Assembly: GCF_022436705.1 (NCBI RefSeq)
Contig: NZ_JAKUHT010000010.1
Coordinates: forward strand, 56,245 to 120,244
Origin: Nocardioides sp. CFH 31398
Lineage (GTDB): Bacteria; Actinomycetota; Actinomycetes; Propionibacteriales; Nocardioidaceae
Direction: 5' to 3'
Length of the DNA: 64,000 nucleotides
Both the position numbers and the translations under genes were made by a program. The notes beneath the pieces were generated by a model. That model was not told where the DNA came from. It saw nothing but the letters and a program-made list of their open reading frames with translations, and did no database searches. This document shows positions 1 to 9,711 of this stretch, one piece after another (positions within the stretch are counted from its first letter, which is position 1; every line of letters starts with the position of its first letter).

Positions 1-32
1 CCGCAACCGGACACACGAACTGGGAGGGACAC

Positions 33-398
33 ATGGCCGGAGGAAGCGGAGCCAACGCGATCCGGGGGAGCCGCGTCGGCTCGGGCCCGATGGGCGAGGC
101 GGAGCGCGGCGAGGCCGCGCCGCGTCAGTCCGTGACGTACTACTGCTCGCAGGACCACCGCTCGGTGGTCGCGTTCTCGGTCGAGGCCGAGGTGCCCGAC
201 ACCTGGGACTGCCCCAAGTGCGGCCTGCCGGCGAGCCTCGACGCGGAGAACCCGCCGGAGGCCCCGCGCATCGCGCCGTACAAGACGCACCTCGCCTACG
301 TGAAGGAGCGTCGCAGCGACGAGGAGGCCGCGAGCATCCTCGACGAGGCCATCGCGACCCTGCGCTCGCGCCGCAAGGCCGGCGAGATCGTCTTCTGA
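33..398 (+). CDS. rbpA: RNA polymerase-binding protein RbpA
   Basis: Actinobacterial RbpA, 121 aa, the normal family length. It binds RNA polymerase and group I/II sigma factors and stabilises the open promoter complex. The middle of the protein carries the zinc-ribbon pattern (YYCSQDH about residue 37, then DCPKCG about residue 59), and the C-terminal third holds the basic, helical sigma-interaction region. A strong GGGAGGG ribosome-binding site lies 4 nt before the ATG. The stop is one base from the stop of the convergent lipoprotein gene. The promoter lies upstream of the window. Identification rests on the near-complete family pattern. Confidence 0.97.
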   Translation: MAGGSGANAIRGSRVGSGPMGEAERGEAAPRQSVTYYCSQDHRSVVAFSVEAEVPDTWDCPKCGLPASLDAENPPEAPRIAPYKTHLAYVKERRSDEEAASILDEAIATLRSRRKAGEIVF

Positions 399-399
399 G

Positions 400-1020
400 T
401 CACCGGTCCTGGAGGTGGTCCCTGACCGCCTCCAGGACCTGCTCGCCCTCGGGCGAGTCGAACAGCCCCTGGGCGTGCGCGTCGCCGGGCACGAGAAGCA
501 GGTCGGCGCCGTCCACCGCGCCCGCGATCCGCGGTGCCACGTCGGCCACCACCTCGTCCTCGCTGGCGACGTAGAGGCCGGGGACGTCACCGCGCGGCAC
601 GACCACGGCGTTCGGGGACAGCAGGACCAGCCGGTCCGCGCAGTCCGCCTCGGCTGCGCACAGGGCGAGGACGGCGTCCGCGCCCGCGCTCGCGCCGACC
701 AGGGCCACCTCGCGCGCCCCGTCCGTGCGTGCCCGCTCGACCGCCGCGGCGAGCGCCTGGGGCGTGATCTCCTCCGTCGCGACGACGGTGGCGCCGTCCT
801 CGGCGATCACCGTGGCCTGCTCGGCCCAGCTGGCCGCGTCGTACGACGCCCCGTGGGCCAGCACGACGGTGCGGTCGCCGTCGCCCCACACGAACGCGGG
901 CCCGCCGCCGACCTCGACCTCCTCGGCCCCGTCCGGCGTCGACGAGCACGCCGCCAGGAGGGCGGGCAGCAGCGCGACGGCGCCTAGAGCAGCGACGCGG
1001 CGTCGGCGTCCAGCCACCAC
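400..1020 (-). CDS. alpha/beta-hydrolase-like lipoprotein
   Basis: Predicted secreted lipoprotein of 206 aa. The first residues are basic (AGRRRR), followed by a hydrophobic stretch and a lipobox LLAAC with Cys at about residue 25. The mature part has an alpha/beta-hydrolase look: LAHGASYDAASW (oxyanion region), a nucleophile elbow GASAGAD about residue 110-116, and a late His in GDAHAQG. The substrate is unknown. GTG at 1020 was chosen because it gives a complete signal peptide; GTG at 1017 is equally possible. It overlaps the end of pgl by about 35 nt and closes the tkt-tal-pgi-pgl run, so it is probably cotranscribed, although it has no obvious sugar-phosphate role. Confidence 0.78.
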   Translation of the reverse strand: MVAGRRRRVAALGAVALLPALLAACSSTPDGAEEVEVGGGPAFVWGDGDRTVVLAHGASYDAASWAEQATVIAEDGATVVATEEITPQALAAAVERARTDGAREVALVGASAGADAVLALCAAEADCADRLVLLSPNAVVVPRGDVPGLYVASEDEVVADVAPRIAGAVDGADLLLVPGDAHAQGLFDSPEGEQVLEAVRDHLQDR

Positions 1021-1718
1021 GTGCGGTCCCCGCCCCTCACCCCGCGGGCCGGCGTCTCGTCGACCGTGCCGTCCTCGGCCAGGGCGCGTCGCACGGCGTC
1101 CGCCTTGGCTTCGCCGCTGACCAGGAACCAGACCTCCTCGGTGCGCTCGAGCGCGGCGAAGGTGAGCGTGACGCGCTCCGGCGGTGGCTTCGGGGAACCC
1201 GTGACGCCGACGGCGAGGTCGTCGGCCCCGAGCTGCGCGAAACCGGGGAACAGCGAGGCGACGTGACCGTCGGGCCCCACTCCCAGCATGACGAGGTCGA
1301 ACCCGCCACCGCCCTGGCTGCGCACCTCGTCGGCGTAGGCCGCCGCCGCCGCGTCGACGTCGGCGTGGCCGTCGTCGGTGGTCGGCATGCGGTGGACGTT
1401 CGCGGCCGGGACGCCCAGGGGCTCGAGGAGGTCGCGCACGGTCGCCCGGTCGTTGCGCTCGTCGGAGTCCGCGGCCACGTACCGCTCGTCGCCCCACCAG
1501 AACGTGACCCGCGTCCAGTCCACCGACGACGTGTCGAGCGTCGGCACCAGGGCGTGGATCCGTTCCGCGATGGTCCCGCCGGTGAGGGCGACGGCGGGCT
1601 CGCGGCCCTCGGCCTGCCAGGTCGCCAGCCGGTGCACCAGGGCGACCGCCACGCTGTGCGCCAGCGCGTCGGCGTCGGGGTGGGTGCGGACGGTCGGTGC
1701 GGAGTCGTCGGCGCTCAT
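984..1718 (-). CDS. pgl: 6-phosphogluconolactonase
   Basis: Hydrolyses 6-phosphogluconolactone to 6-phosphogluconate in the cytosolic oxidative pentose phosphate pathway. The 244-aa length is typical. Family features are visible: the sugar-phosphate loop [19 protein letters not shown], the catalytic region [15 protein letters not shown], and [15 protein letters not shown] 1718 overlaps the pgi stop as ATGA, which indicates translational coupling and fixes the start. In many actinobacteria zwf and opcA sit between pgi/tal and pgl; here pgi joins pgl directly, so the enzyme making its substrate must be encoded elsewhere or be absent. Confidence 0.95.
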   Translation of the reverse strand: MSADDSAPTVRTHPDADALAHSVAVALVHRLATWQAEGREPAVALTGGTIAERIHALVPTLDTSSVDWTRVTFWWGDERYVAADSDERNDRATVRDLLEPLGVPAANVHRMPTTDDGHADVDAAAAAYADEVRSQGGGGFDLVMLGVGPDGHVASLFPGFAQLGADDLAVGVTGSPKPPPERVTLTFAALERTEEVWFLVSGEAKADAVRRALAEDGTVDETPARGVRGGDRTWWLDADAASLL

Positions 1719-3391
1719 CGGCTGCGGTGCTCGCGGTAGTAGGCGATCAGCGCCTGCGTCGAGGCGTCCTGCGCGGCGAGGGCGTCGGCGTCGCCGGCGA
1801 GGGCGGGTCCCACCTCGAGGGCGAGCTTCTTGCCGAGCTCGACGCCCCACTGGTCGAAGGAGTCGATGCCCCACACGACGCCCTGCGTGAACGTGATGTG
1901 CTCGTAGAGCGCCACCAGCTGCCCCAGCACGGACGGCGTCAGCGCGGGCGCCATGATCGAGGTGGTCGGCCGGTTGCCGGTGAACACGCGAGCCGGGACG
2001 ACGGCCTCGTCGGTCCCCTCGGCCCGGACCTCGTCGGCCGTCTTGCCGAAGGCCAGCGCGCGGGTCTGGGCGAGGAAGTTGGCCAGGAACAGCTCGTGGA
2101 CGTCGGTGTCACCGTCCGAACGCGGGTACGACGGCTCCGCGAAGGCCAGGAAGTCGGCCGGGATCAGCCGCGTGCCCTGGTGGATCAGCTGGTAGAACGC
2201 GTGCTGGCCGTTGGTGCCGGGCTCGCCCCAGAACACCTCGCCGGTGTCGGTGACGACGGGTGAGCCGTCCCAGCGGACGCCCTTGCCGTTGGACTCCATG
2301 GTCAGCTGCTGCAGGTACGCCGGGAACCGGTGGAGCAGCTGCGAGTAGGGGAGGACGGCGTGGGTCTGGGCGCCGAGGAAGTCGGAGTACCAGACGTTGA
2401 GCAGCCCCATCAGCATCGGCACGTTCTCCGCGGGCGGGGCGGTGCGGAAGTGCTCGTCCATGGCGTGGAAGCCGGCGAGCAGGTCGGCGAACCGCTCGGG
2501 CCCGACGGCGATGACGAGGGAGGTGCCGATCGCGGAGTCGAGGGAGTAGCGACCGCCGACCCAGTCCCAGAAGCCGAACGCGTTGTCGGGGTCGATGCCG
2601 AAGTCGGCGACCTTGTCGAGGGCGGTCGAGACGGCGACGAAGTGCTTCGCGACGGCCTCGGCGTCGTCCACGCCCGCCGACGACAGGCCCTCCAGGAGCC
2701 ACGACCGGCACATCCGGGCGTTGGTCAGCGTCTCGAGCGTCCCGAAGGTCTTGCTGGACACCACGAACATCGTCGTCGCCGGGTCGAGCCCCTGCAGGGT
2801 CAGCGCCACGTCGGTGGGGTCGATGTTCGACAGGAAGCGGCACTCGAGGCCCTCCTGCCGGTACGGGGCCAGCGCCTCGTAGGCCATGACGGGGCCCAGG
2901 TCGGAGCCGCCGATGCCGATGTTCACGACGGTGCGGATGCGCTCGCCCGTGACACCGGTCCAGGAGCCGTCGCGGACCTTCGTGGCGAACGCGTAGACCC
3001 GGTCGAGGACCTCGTGGACGTCGGCGACGACGTCCTGACCGTCCACGACCAGCTGGGCGTCCCGCGGGAGCCGCAGGGCCGTGTGGAGCACGGCGCGGTC
3101 CTCGGTGACGTTGATCCGCTCGCCGGCGAGCATCGCGTCGCGGCGGGCCTCGACGCCCACGGCGTCACCCAGGGCGAGCAGCGCGTCGAGGACGTCGCCG
3201 TCGAGCAGCGCCTTCGACAGGTCCACGTGGAGGTCGGCCGCCGCGAACGACAGCCGCTCGACGCGGCCGTCGTCCTCGGCGAACCAGGCGCGCAGGTCGG
3301 GGGCGAAGCCGTCCGCCAGCGTCCGCAGCCGGTTCCAGGCCTCCGTCGTGGTGGGGTCGACGGGCTGGTCGGGCGCCGCCCCCTGGCTCAT
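1715..3391 (-). CDS. pgi: glucose-6-phosphate isomerase
   Basis: Interconverts glucose 6-phosphate and fructose 6-phosphate in the cytosol. The protein is 558 aa, within the range for the large bacterial form. Characteristic segments are [12 protein letters not shown] (about residue 155), [17 protein letters not shown] followed by the catalytic-Glu block [14 protein letters not shown], and the C-terminal Lys region GVELGKKLA. The start overlaps the tal stop as ATGA and the end overlaps the pgl start the same way. The tal-pgi-pgl genes therefore form one coupled unit linking glycolysis and the pentose phosphate pathway. Confidence 0.97.
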   Translation of the reverse strand: MSQGAAPDQPVDPTTTEAWNRLRTLADGFAPDLRAWFAEDDGRVERLSFAAADLHVDLSKALLDGDVLDALLALGDAVGVEARRDAMLAGERINVTEDRAVLHTALRLPRDAQLVVDGQDVVADVHEVLDRVYAFATKVRDGSWTGVTGERIRTVVNIGIGGSDLGPVMAYEALAPYRQEGLECRFLSNIDPTDVALTLQGLDPATTMFVVSSKTFGTLETLTNARMCRSWLLEGLSSAGVDDAEAVAKHFVAVSTALDKVADFGIDPDNAFGFWDWVGGRYSLDSAIGTSLVIAVGPERFADLLAGFHAMDEHFRTAPPAENVPMLMGLLNVWYSDFLGAQTHAVLPYSQLLHRFPAYLQQLTMESNGKGVRWDGSPVVTDTGEVFWGEPGTNGQHAFYQLIHQGTRLIPADFLAFAEPSYPRSDGDTDVHELFLANFLAQTRALAFGKTADEVRAEGTDEAVVPARVFTGNRPTTSIMAPALTPSVLGQLVALYEHITFTQGVVWGIDSFDQWGVELGKKLALEVGPALAGDADALAAQDASTQALIAYYREHRSR

Positions 3392-4491
3392 GCCGACTTC
3401 TCCAGCTGGTCCTTCACCGTCTGGGTCAGCTCGGCCCAGGAGTCGTCGAACTTGTCGACACCCTCGTTCTCGAGGACGACGTACACGTCCGCGAGGTCGA
3501 GGCCGACGCCCTCGAGCGCGTCGAAGACCTGCTGGGCCTCCTCGGCGCGGCCGGTGACCTGGTCACCGGTCACCTCGCCGTGGTCGGCGAAGGCGTCCAT
3601 CGTCTTCTCGGGCATCGTGTTCACGGTGCCGGCGACGACGAGGTCGGTGACGTAGAGGGTGTCGGGGTAGTCGGGGTTCTTGACCCCGGTGGACGCCCAC
3701 AGCGGACGCTGCACGTGCGCCCCGGCGTCGGCGAGCGCCTGCCAGCGGTCGGAGGAGAAGACCTCCTGGTACGCCGCGTACGCGAGCCGGGCGTTGGCCA
3801 GCGCCGCCTTCCCCTTGAGCGCGGCGGCCTCGTCGGTGCCGACCGCGTCGAGGCGCTTGTCGACCTCGGAGTCCACGCGCGAGATGAAGAACGACGCGAC
3901 GGACTGGATCGAGGACAGGTCCTTGCCCGCCTCCTTCGCCGACTCCAGCCCGGTGAGGTAGGCGTCCATGACCGCGCGGTAGCGGTCGATGGAGAAGATC
4001 AACGTGACGTTGACGCTGATGCCCGCGCCGATCGTCTTCGCGATCGCCGGCAGGCCCTCCTCGGTCGCGGGGATCTTGATCATGGCGTTGGGCCGGTCGA
4101 CGGCCGCCCACAGCGCCTGGGCCTGCGCCTCGGTGGCGTCCGCGTCGCGGGCCATGCCGGGGTCGACCTCGATCGAGACGCGGCCGTCGGCGGGCTCGCC
4201 GGAGAACACGGGGGCGAGGACGTCGCAGGCCTCGCGGACGTCGTCGGTGGTGATGGTGAAGATCGCGTCGTCGACGCCGACGCCCTTGCCGGCCAGCTCG
4301 CGCAGCTGCTCGTCGTAGGCGTCGCCGGAGCCGAGGGCGGAGGCGAAGATGGACGGGTTGGTCGTGACGCCGACCACCGACTTCTCCTTGACGAGCTGCT
4401 CGAGGTTGCCGGTCCGCAGGCGCTCACGGGACAGGTCGTCGAGCCAGATGGAGACGCCGGCGTCGGCCAGGGTCTTGAGACGGTCGGTCAT
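3388..4491 (-). CDS. tal: transaldolase
   Basis: Transfers a dihydroxyacetone unit between sedoheptulose 7-phosphate and glyceraldehyde 3-phosphate in the non-oxidative pentose phosphate pathway. It is 367 aa, the actinobacterial long form. It opens with [18 protein letters not shown] and [15 protein letters not shown]. The Schiff-base Lys lies in [12 protein letters not shown] (about residue 140), and [15 protein letters not shown] follows. ATG 4491 has a GGAGGACC ribosome-binding site directly upstream; longer upstream frames are not conserved. It follows tkt by 37 nt and overlaps pgi by ATGA. Confidence 0.97.
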   Translation of the reverse strand: MTDRLKTLADAGVSIWLDDLSRERLRTGNLEQLVKEKSVVGVTTNPSIFASALGSGDAYDEQLRELAGKGVGVDDAIFTITTDDVREACDVLAPVFSGEPADGRVSIEVDPGMARDADATEAQAQALWAAVDRPNAMIKIPATEEGLPAIAKTIGAGISVNVTLIFSIDRYRAVMDAYLTGLESAKEAGKDLSSIQSVASFFISRVDSEVDKRLDAVGTDEAAALKGKAALANARLAYAAYQEVFSSDRWQALADAGAHVQRPLWASTGVKNPDYPDTLYVTDLVVAGTVNTMPEKTMDAFADHGEVTGDQVTGRAEEAQQVFDALEGVGLDLADVYVVLENEGVDKFDDSWAELTQTVKDQLEKSA

Positions 4492-4528
4492 GGGTCCTCC
4501 TCGAGGAGCGTTCGAAAGGGTCGGTGGG

Positions 4529-6652
4529 TCAGGCGCTCGCGGCGCCGACGCTGGCGATGCTGTCGTGCGCGGCCTGGGCCACCGCGGCGGCGGTGATGCC
4601 GTACTCGGTGTAGATGCGCTCGTAGTCGGCGCTGGCGCCGAACGTCTCGATCGAGACGACCCGGCCGTGGTCACCCACGACCTCGCGCCAGCCCTGCGCG
4701 ACGGCGGCCTCGACGGAGACCCGGGCGCGGACGGTCGGCGGGATCACCGAGTCGCGGTACGCCGCGTCCTGGGCGGCGAACCACTCGCGGCACGGCATGG
4801 ACACCACGCGGGCGCTGACACCGTCGGCCGCGAGCTGCTCGCGGGCGGCCACGGCGAGCTGGACCTCCGAGCCGGTGCCGACGAGGACGACGTCCGGCTC
4901 CGAGCCGTCGGCGGTGTCGAGCAGCACGTAGCCGCCGCGTGCGACACCCGCCGCGTCGCCCCAGGCGGTGCCGTCGACCTCGCCGCGCGGGAAGGTCGGC
5001 ACGTTCTGCCGGGACAGCACGAGGCCGGCCGGACGGTCGGTGTGCAGCATGATCGTGTGCCAGGCGGCGGTGACCTCGTTCGCGTCGGCCGGGCGGACGA
5101 CGTCCAGGCCCGGGATGGCGCGCAGCGCGGCGAGGTGCTCGATCGGCTGGTGCGTGGGGCCGTCCTCGCCGAGCCCGATGGAGTCGTGGGTCCACACGTA
5201 GGTGACCGGCAGGCCCATGAGGGAGGCGAGGCGGACGGCGGGCCGCATGTAGTCGGAGAACACCAGGAAGGTGCCGCCGAACACGCGCGTGCCGCTGTGC
5301 AGCGCGATGCCGTTCATGATCGAGCCCATGCCGTGCTCGCGGATGCCGAAGTGCAGCACGCGGCCGCCGTAGGGGTCGCCGGTGAACTTGGCGCTCGAGC
5401 GGTCCTTGGGCAGGAACGAGTCGGCGTCCTCGATGGTGGTGTTGTTCGAGCCCGCGAGGTCGGCCGAGCCGCCCCAGAACTCGGGCACGGTCGCCGCGAT
5501 GGCCTGGATCACCTCGCCGGACGCCTTGCGCGTCGCGACGCCCTTCTCGGATGCCTCGAAGGTGGGCAGGTCGGCGTCCCAGCCGCCGGGCAGCTCGTGC
5601 TGGCGCAGCCGCATGAGGGTCGCGAACCCGTCGGGGTTCTCGGCCTTCCACTGCTCCATGCGCTCGTCCCACGCGGCGCCCTCGGCGGCACCGCGCTCAC
5701 GCAGCGCGCGGGTGTGCTCCAGGACGCCCTGCGGCACCTCGAAGGTGCGGTCCGGGTCGAAGCCGAGGATCTTCTTCGTGGCCGCGACCTCCTCCTCGCC
5801 GAGCGCGGAGCCGTGCGAGGAGCCGGTGCCCTGGGCGTTGGGGGCGGGCCAGGCGATGATCGTGCGGAGCTCGATGAAGCTGGGGCGGTCGGTGACCTGC
5901 TTGGCCTCCTGGATCGCCTCCCACAGCTTCTCGGTGCTCTCGGCGTACCCGTCGGACTTGTCGGTCCAGTCGACGACCTGGGTGTGCCAGCCGTAGCCCT
6001 CGTAGCGCTGCGTGACGCTCTCCGAGAGCGCGATCGAGGTGTCGTCCTCGATGGAGATCTGGTTGGCGTCGTAGATCAGCGTGAGGTTGCCGAGGCGCTG
6101 GGTGCCGGCCAGCGACGAGGCCTCGCTGGCGACGCCCTCCTGGATGTCGCCGTCGGAGGCGAGGCAGTAGACGTGGTGGTCGAACAGCGAGTCGCCGTCC
6201 GCCGCGGAGGGGTCGAGCAGGCCGCGCAGGTGCCGGCCGGCCATCGCCATGCCGACGGCGTTGCCGATGCCCTGGCCCAGGGGACCGGTGGTCGTCTCGA
6301 CGCCGGTGGTGTGGCCGTGCTCGGGGTGACCGGGGGTCTTGCTGCCCCAGGTCCGCAGCGACTTGATGTCGTCGAGCTCGAGGCCCCACCCGCCCAGGAA
6401 GAGCTGCAGGTAGAGCGTCAGCGACGAGTGGCCGCAGGAGAGGACGAAGCGGTCACGCGCGATCCAGTCCGCGTCGGCGGGGTCGTGGCGCATGACCTTC
6501 TGGAACAGCAGGTACGCCGCCGGCGCCAGGCTCATGGCCGTGCCGGGGTGGCCGTTGCCGACCTTCTGCACGGCGTCCATGGCGAGCACGCGGACGGTGT
6601 CCACGGCGCGGTCGTCGATCTCGGTCCAGTCCAGCTGGGGGTGGGTGCTCAC
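4529..6652 (-). CDS. tkt: transketolase
   Basis: Thiamine-diphosphate enzyme moving two-carbon ketol units in the pentose phosphate pathway; 707 aa, full length. Seen in order: N-terminal domain with [13 protein letters not shown], the TPP/metal segment [10 protein letters not shown] with DANQIS further on, [13 protein letters not shown], the pyrimidine domain with [11 protein letters not shown] and [18 protein letters not shown], and a C-terminal domain [14 protein letters not shown] 6652 is preceded by GAAGGAA at good spacing. It is the first gene of the minus-strand sugar-phosphate operon and is divergent from ctaB. Confidence 0.97.
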   Translation of the reverse strand: MSTHPQLDWTEIDDRAVDTVRVLAMDAVQKVGNGHPGTAMSLAPAAYLLFQKVMRHDPADADWIARDRFVLSCGHSSLTLYLQLFLGGWGLELDDIKSLRTWGSKTPGHPEHGHTTGVETTTGPLGQGIGNAVGMAMAGRHLRGLLDPSAADGDSLFDHHVYCLASDGDIQEGVASEASSLAGTQRLGNLTLIYDANQISIEDDTSIALSESVTQRYEGYGWHTQVVDWTDKSDGYAESTEKLWEAIQEAKQVTDRPSFIELRTIIAWPAPNAQGTGSSHGSALGEEEVAATKKILGFDPDRTFEVPQGVLEHTRALRERGAAEGAAWDERMEQWKAENPDGFATLMRLRQHELPGGWDADLPTFEASEKGVATRKASGEVIQAIAATVPEFWGGSADLAGSNNTTIEDADSFLPKDRSSAKFTGDPYGGRVLHFGIREHGMGSIMNGIALHSGTRVFGGTFLVFSDYMRPAVRLASLMGLPVTYVWTHDSIGLGEDGPTHQPIEHLAALRAIPGLDVVRPADANEVTAAWHTIMLHTDRPAGLVLSRQNVPTFPRGEVDGTAWGDAAGVARGGYVLLDTADGSEPDVVLVGTGSEVQLAVAAREQLAADGVSARVVSMPCREWFAAQDAAYRDSVIPPTVRARVSVEAAVAQGWREVVGDHGRVVSIETFGASADYERIYTEYGITAAAVAQAAHDSIASVGAASA

Positions 6653-6740
6653 GTGGTTCCTTCACGATCCGTGCCGGTGTCGGTGAACCCGGTCCGTGGG
6701 GAGCGCGACGTTCGGTGGGACGTCGGCTCGGGTCACCTCG

Positions 6741-6746
6741 AGCCTA
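6741..6746 (-). promoter_or_regulatory. candidate -10 of the tkt operon
   Basis: The minus strand reads TAGGCT here, a TAnnnT hexamer about 90 nt upstream of the tkt GTG. It lies almost back to back with a plus-strand TAGACT for ctaB. I see no convincing -35 element. Assignment is by position and hexamer only. Confidence 0.4.
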
Positions 6747-6761
6747 CTGTCGTCAGCGGGC

Positions 6762-6812
6762 TAGACTCGACCGGGAGTGCGTGCGATGGACACGTGGTAC
6801 TGACGACCACGT
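6762..6812 (+). promoter_or_regulatory. candidate ctaB -10 and leader hairpin
   Basis: TAGACT at 6762-6767 matches the -10 form seen before many genes in this window; it predicts transcription from about 6774 and a roughly 107-nt ctaB leader. Inside that leader 6792-6812 is a perfect inverted repeat ACGTGGT-N7-ACCACGT, which can fold as an RNA hairpin or act as a protein site. The rest of the 228-bp tkt-ctaB gap shows nothing else clear. Function is inferred. Confidence 0.4.
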
Positions 6813-6880
6813 CCTCGTGCCCGCGAGCACCGGCGCCATGCACCCCATCACCCCGTCGTCCAGTTCTGCGAGGACCTTTC

Positions 6881-7876
6881 GTGACCCGATCCGGCCCGCC
6901 GGCCGCCCACGGCCGCGCAGCCGGTGTCCCACCGCGCCCGGCCGACGCCGGCGTGGTGGACGCGCCGGTCGGACGGGCGTCCGCCCGCGACGTCGTCGCG
7001 GCGTACGTCGGGCTCACGAAGCCCCGCGTCATCGAGCTGCTGCTGCTGACGACGGTGCCCGTGATGTTCTTCGCGGCCCGCGGCGTCCCGCCGCTCGGGC
7101 TCGTCGTCGCGACCGTGGTCGGCGGCACCCTGTCCGCCGGCTCGGCGTCGGCGCTGAACTGCGTCTACGACCGCGACATCGACGAGCAGATGCGCCGCAC
7201 CCGGCGCCGGGCGCTCCCGCGTCACATCGTGTCGCCGCGCGCCGCCCTCGTGTTCGGTCTCGCGCTGGGCGTGGTGTCGACCGTCGTCCTGGCGGTCTGG
7301 GTGAACTGGCTGTCCGCCGGGCTGTCGGTGGCGGCGAACGCGTTCTACGTCCTCGTCTACACGATGGTGCTGAAGCGCCGTACCGCCCAGAACATCGTCT
7401 GGGGCGGCCTCGCGGGCTGCTTCCCGGCGCTCATCGGGTGGACGGCGGTCACGAACGAGCTCGCGTGGGCGCCCGTCATCCTGTTCCTGGTGGTCTTCTT
7501 CTGGACGCCGCCGCACACCTGGGCCCTCGCCCTGCGCTACCGCGAGGACTACCGCCAGGTCGACGTGCCGATGCTGCCGGTGATCAAGCCGGCCGCCACC
7601 GTCGCGACGCAGATCATCGCCTACAGCGTCGTCATGGTCGCGACCTCGCTGCTGCTGTGGCCGATCGCCGGCACCGGCTGGTTCTACCCGCTCGCCGCGA
7701 CCGTGCTCGGCGCGGTCTTCCTCGTGGAGGCGGTCGCCCTGCGCCGCCGGGCCCGCGGCACCGAGGACCTCTCGGAGATCCGCCCCATGCGGCTGTTCCA
7801 CAGCTCGAACCTCTACCTGTCGCTGCTGTTCGTCGCCGTCGCGATCGACCCCCTGGTCCAGCGCTCCTTCGGCTGA
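6881..7876 (+). CDS. ctaB: protoheme IX farnesyltransferase (heme O synthase)
   Basis: Integral-membrane UbiA-family prenyltransferase that farnesylates heme B to heme O for aa3-type cytochrome oxidase; 331 aa. The first Asp-rich motif NCVYDRDIDEQM (about residue 100) and the second YREDYRQVDVPMLP (about residue 225) mark the active site, and about nine hydrophobic helices are visible. GTG 6881 was chosen because GAGGA lies 6 nt upstream (6870-6874); the frame stays open far upstream, but that stretch is antisense to tkt. Its partner ctaA is convergent just downstream. Confidence 0.95.
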   Translation: MTRSGPPAAHGRAAGVPPRPADAGVVDAPVGRASARDVVAAYVGLTKPRVIELLLLTTVPVMFFAARGVPPLGLVVATVVGGTLSAGSASALNCVYDRDIDEQMRRTRRRALPRHIVSPRAALVFGLALGVVSTVVLAVWVNWLSAGLSVAANAFYVLVYTMVLKRRTAQNIVWGGLAGCFPALIGWTAVTNELAWAPVILFLVVFFWTPPHTWALALRYREDYRQVDVPMLPVIKPAATVATQIIAYSVVMVATSLLLWPIAGTGWFYPLAATVLGAVFLVEAVALRRRARGTEDLSEIRPMRLFHSSNLYLSLLFVAVAIDPLVQRSFG

Positions 7877-7891
7877 CGCCGCGTCGACGGC

Positions 7892-7939
7892 TTCTCCCGC
7901 TGGTCGGGAGAACGTCCCGACCCGCGCGATCGTGCGGGT
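7892..7939. terminator. bidirectional hairpin pair between ctaB and ctaA
   Basis: Two perfect inverted repeats lie in the convergent gap: TTCTCCCG-N5-CGGGAGAA (7892-7912) and ACCCGC-N8-GCGGGT (7920-7939). Neither has a U-tract, as is common in high-GC actinobacteria. Their position between two convergent stops supports a terminator for both genes. Confidence 0.6.
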
Positions 7940-7970
7940 GGGGTGCAACCGATCGGCGGTCTGGCGCGTC

Positions 7971-8894
7971 TCAGGTGGTGACGGCGGTGGACCCGTCCAC
8001 GGGGGTGCGGGTCCGCCGTCGTACCAGCGGGCGCGCGGAGAGGACGACGGCGGTCAGCGAGGCCGAGATGAGCGCGGCGCCGAGCATGTGGATCGCGACG
8101 AGCACGACCGGCAGGTCGGTGAAGTACTGCACGAAGCCGACGACGCCCTGCGCGAGCTCCAGCCCCAGCAGCAGGCCGGTCGCGGCGGCCACGCGGGCGG
8201 CCCCGGCGCGGCGCGCCAGGACGAGCAGGACGACGGTCGCGGCGACGAGCGCGTAGACGGACCAGGCGTGCACGTGGGACATCCACTGCGGGTCGAGCCC
8301 GGTCCGGCGGGCGTCGAGGTCGCCGGCGTGCGGCCCGGAGCCGGTGACGACGGTGCCGAGGTAGAGCGAGAGCCAGCCGAGGGCGAAGACCACGAGGGTG
8401 GCGCGTCGCACCGGCAGCGGCGCGGCGCCGCGCTCGGGCCCCCGGAGCTCGTCGAGCAGCAGCACGCAGACCGCGATGATCGCCATCGACACCAGGAAGT
8501 GCAGGGCGACGATCCAGGGGTTCAGCTGGGTCAGGACGGTCACGCCGCCGAGCACGGCCTGCGCGGGGATGCCCAGGAACACGACGAGGGCCAGCCGGCT
8601 CGCGCGTCGCCGGCCGCTGCGCCAGGCGGCGAGCAGCGTGAGCACCGCCACCAGGGCGACGGCGAAGGTCAGCAGACGGTTGCCGAACTCGATGGCCCCG
8701 TGGAGGCCCAGCTCGCCGTGGCTGACGTAGGACTCCTCGCTGCACCGGGGCCACGTCGGGCACCCGAGGCCGGACGCGGTCAGTCGCACCGCGCCGCCGG
8801 TCACGACGATCAGCACGTTGGCCACGAGGTCGGCCACGGCCAGCGGCCACAGCCACGGCACGAGACGGTCGAGGGGGCGCAGCAGGGTGCTCAC
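7971..8894 (-). CDS. ctaA: heme A synthase (COX15/CtaA family)
   Basis: Membrane enzyme converting heme O to heme A for cytochrome c oxidase; 307 aa with about eight predicted helices. Family marks are TGGAVRLTASGLGCPTWP near the N terminus with a Cys in the first outer loop, the heme-ligand His regions HGAIEFGNR and ALHFLVSMA, and in the second half SHVHAWSVY and AIHMLGA. GTG 8894 fits, with GGGAGAA upstream. It is convergent with ctaB, and the downstream ABC genes follow on the same strand in a way reminiscent of the M. tuberculosis Rv1456c-Rv1458c order. Confidence 0.93.
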   Translation of the reverse strand: MSTLLRPLDRLVPWLWPLAVADLVANVLIVVTGGAVRLTASGLGCPTWPRCSEESYVSHGELGLHGAIEFGNRLLTFAVALVAVLTLLAAWRSGRRRASRLALVVFLGIPAQAVLGGVTVLTQLNPWIVALHFLVSMAIIAVCVLLLDELRGPERGAAPLPVRRATLVVFALGWLSLYLGTVVTGSGPHAGDLDARRTGLDPQWMSHVHAWSVYALVAATVVLLVLARRAGAARVAAATGLLLGLELAQGVVGFVQYFTDLPVVLVAIHMLGAALISASLTAVVLSARPLVRRRTRTPVDGSTAVTT

Positions 8895-8910
8895 GCGCCC
8901 ATTCTCCCTG

Positions 8911-9711
8911 TCACTCCCAGCGGAAGAACCTCGACGCCAGGCTGGCGCCGAGGGCGGCCCAGACGGCGAGGACGACGAGGGGCAGGACGGCGAGGGTCCC
9001 GTCGAGGAGGGCGGCGCGCAGCGCGTCGCCGAGCGCCGCCGACGGGAGCAGCGCGAGCACCTCCGACGCCGCGCCGTACGACGAGCGCGGCAGGACGACG
9101 GCCCCGCCGGCCAGGAGCAGCAGGTAGACGAGGTTCGCGACCGCGAGGGTGGCCTCGGCGCGGAGCGTGCCGGCGAGGGTGAGCCCGAGGCCGGCGAACG
9201 CCGCGGTGCCGAGCAGGGCGCAGGGCACCGCGAGCAGCAGCCCGAGCGGGTCCGGCGACCAGCCCAGGGCCAGGGCCACCGCGCCGACCACGACGACCTG
9301 CACCGCCTGGACGACGAGGAGGCCGCCGACCTTGCCGAGCAGCAGCCCGGAGCGGGGGAGCGGGGAGGCGCCGAGCCGCTTCAGGAGCCCGTAGCGGCGC
9401 TCGAACCCGGTGGCGATGGCCAGCGAGGTGAACGCGGTCGACATCACGGCCAGCGCCAGCACGCCCGGCGTGAGCGCGTCGACCGGGTCGGCGCCGTCCA
9501 GGTCGATCCCGAGGCGGCCCGCGGCGACGACGCCGCCGACGAGGGCGATCACCGGGATGACGACGGCGATGAGCAGCTGCTCGCCGTTGCGCAGCAGCAG
9601 GCGGGTCTCCATCGAGGCCTGGGCGCGCACCATCGCGGCGTACGGCGCGGCGCCGGGTCGCGGCGCGAAGGTGCCGTCGGCGCCGGTGCGGGCGGTGTCC
9701 TGCTGGGTCAT
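8911..9711 (-). CDS. ABC-2 type transporter permease
   Basis: Membrane subunit of an ABC exporter, 266 aa. A cytoplasmic N terminus of about 45 residues leads to six hydrophobic segments (for example LLIAVVIPVIALVGGVVAAG and LTPGVLALAVMSTAFTSLA), with the ABC-2 pattern ERRYGLLKRLGASPLPR between helices 2 and 3. The ATG overlaps the ATPase stop as ATGA, so the two are coupled and form one transporter. The substrate is unknown. The same ATPase-permease-ctaA adjacency in other actinobacteria suggests a role near cytochrome oxidase biogenesis, but that is inference. Confidence 0.88.
   Translation of the reverse strand: MTQQDTARTGADGTFAPRPGAAPYAAMVRAQASMETRLLLRNGEQLLIAVVIPVIALVGGVVAAGRLGIDLDGADPVDALTPGVLALAVMSTAFTSLAIATGFERRYGLLKRLGASPLPRSGLLLGKVGGLLVVQAVQVVVVGAVALALGWSPDPLGLLLAVPCALLGTAAFAGLGLTLAGTLRAEATLAVANLVYLLLLAGGAVVLPRSSYGAASEVLALLPSAALGDALRAALLDGTLAVLPLVVLAVWAALGASLASRFFRWE

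Noticed and set aside
6653..6880. Riboswitch or T-box in the tkt-ctaB gap
   Set aside because: Only one simple 7-bp hairpin is seen, with no conserved riboswitch core.
4349..7876. Very long plus-strand frame of 1175 codons covering tkt antisense and ctaB
   Set aside because: Only its last third (ctaB from 6881) resembles a protein family. The rest is the antisense shadow of tal and tkt, as expected at this GC content.
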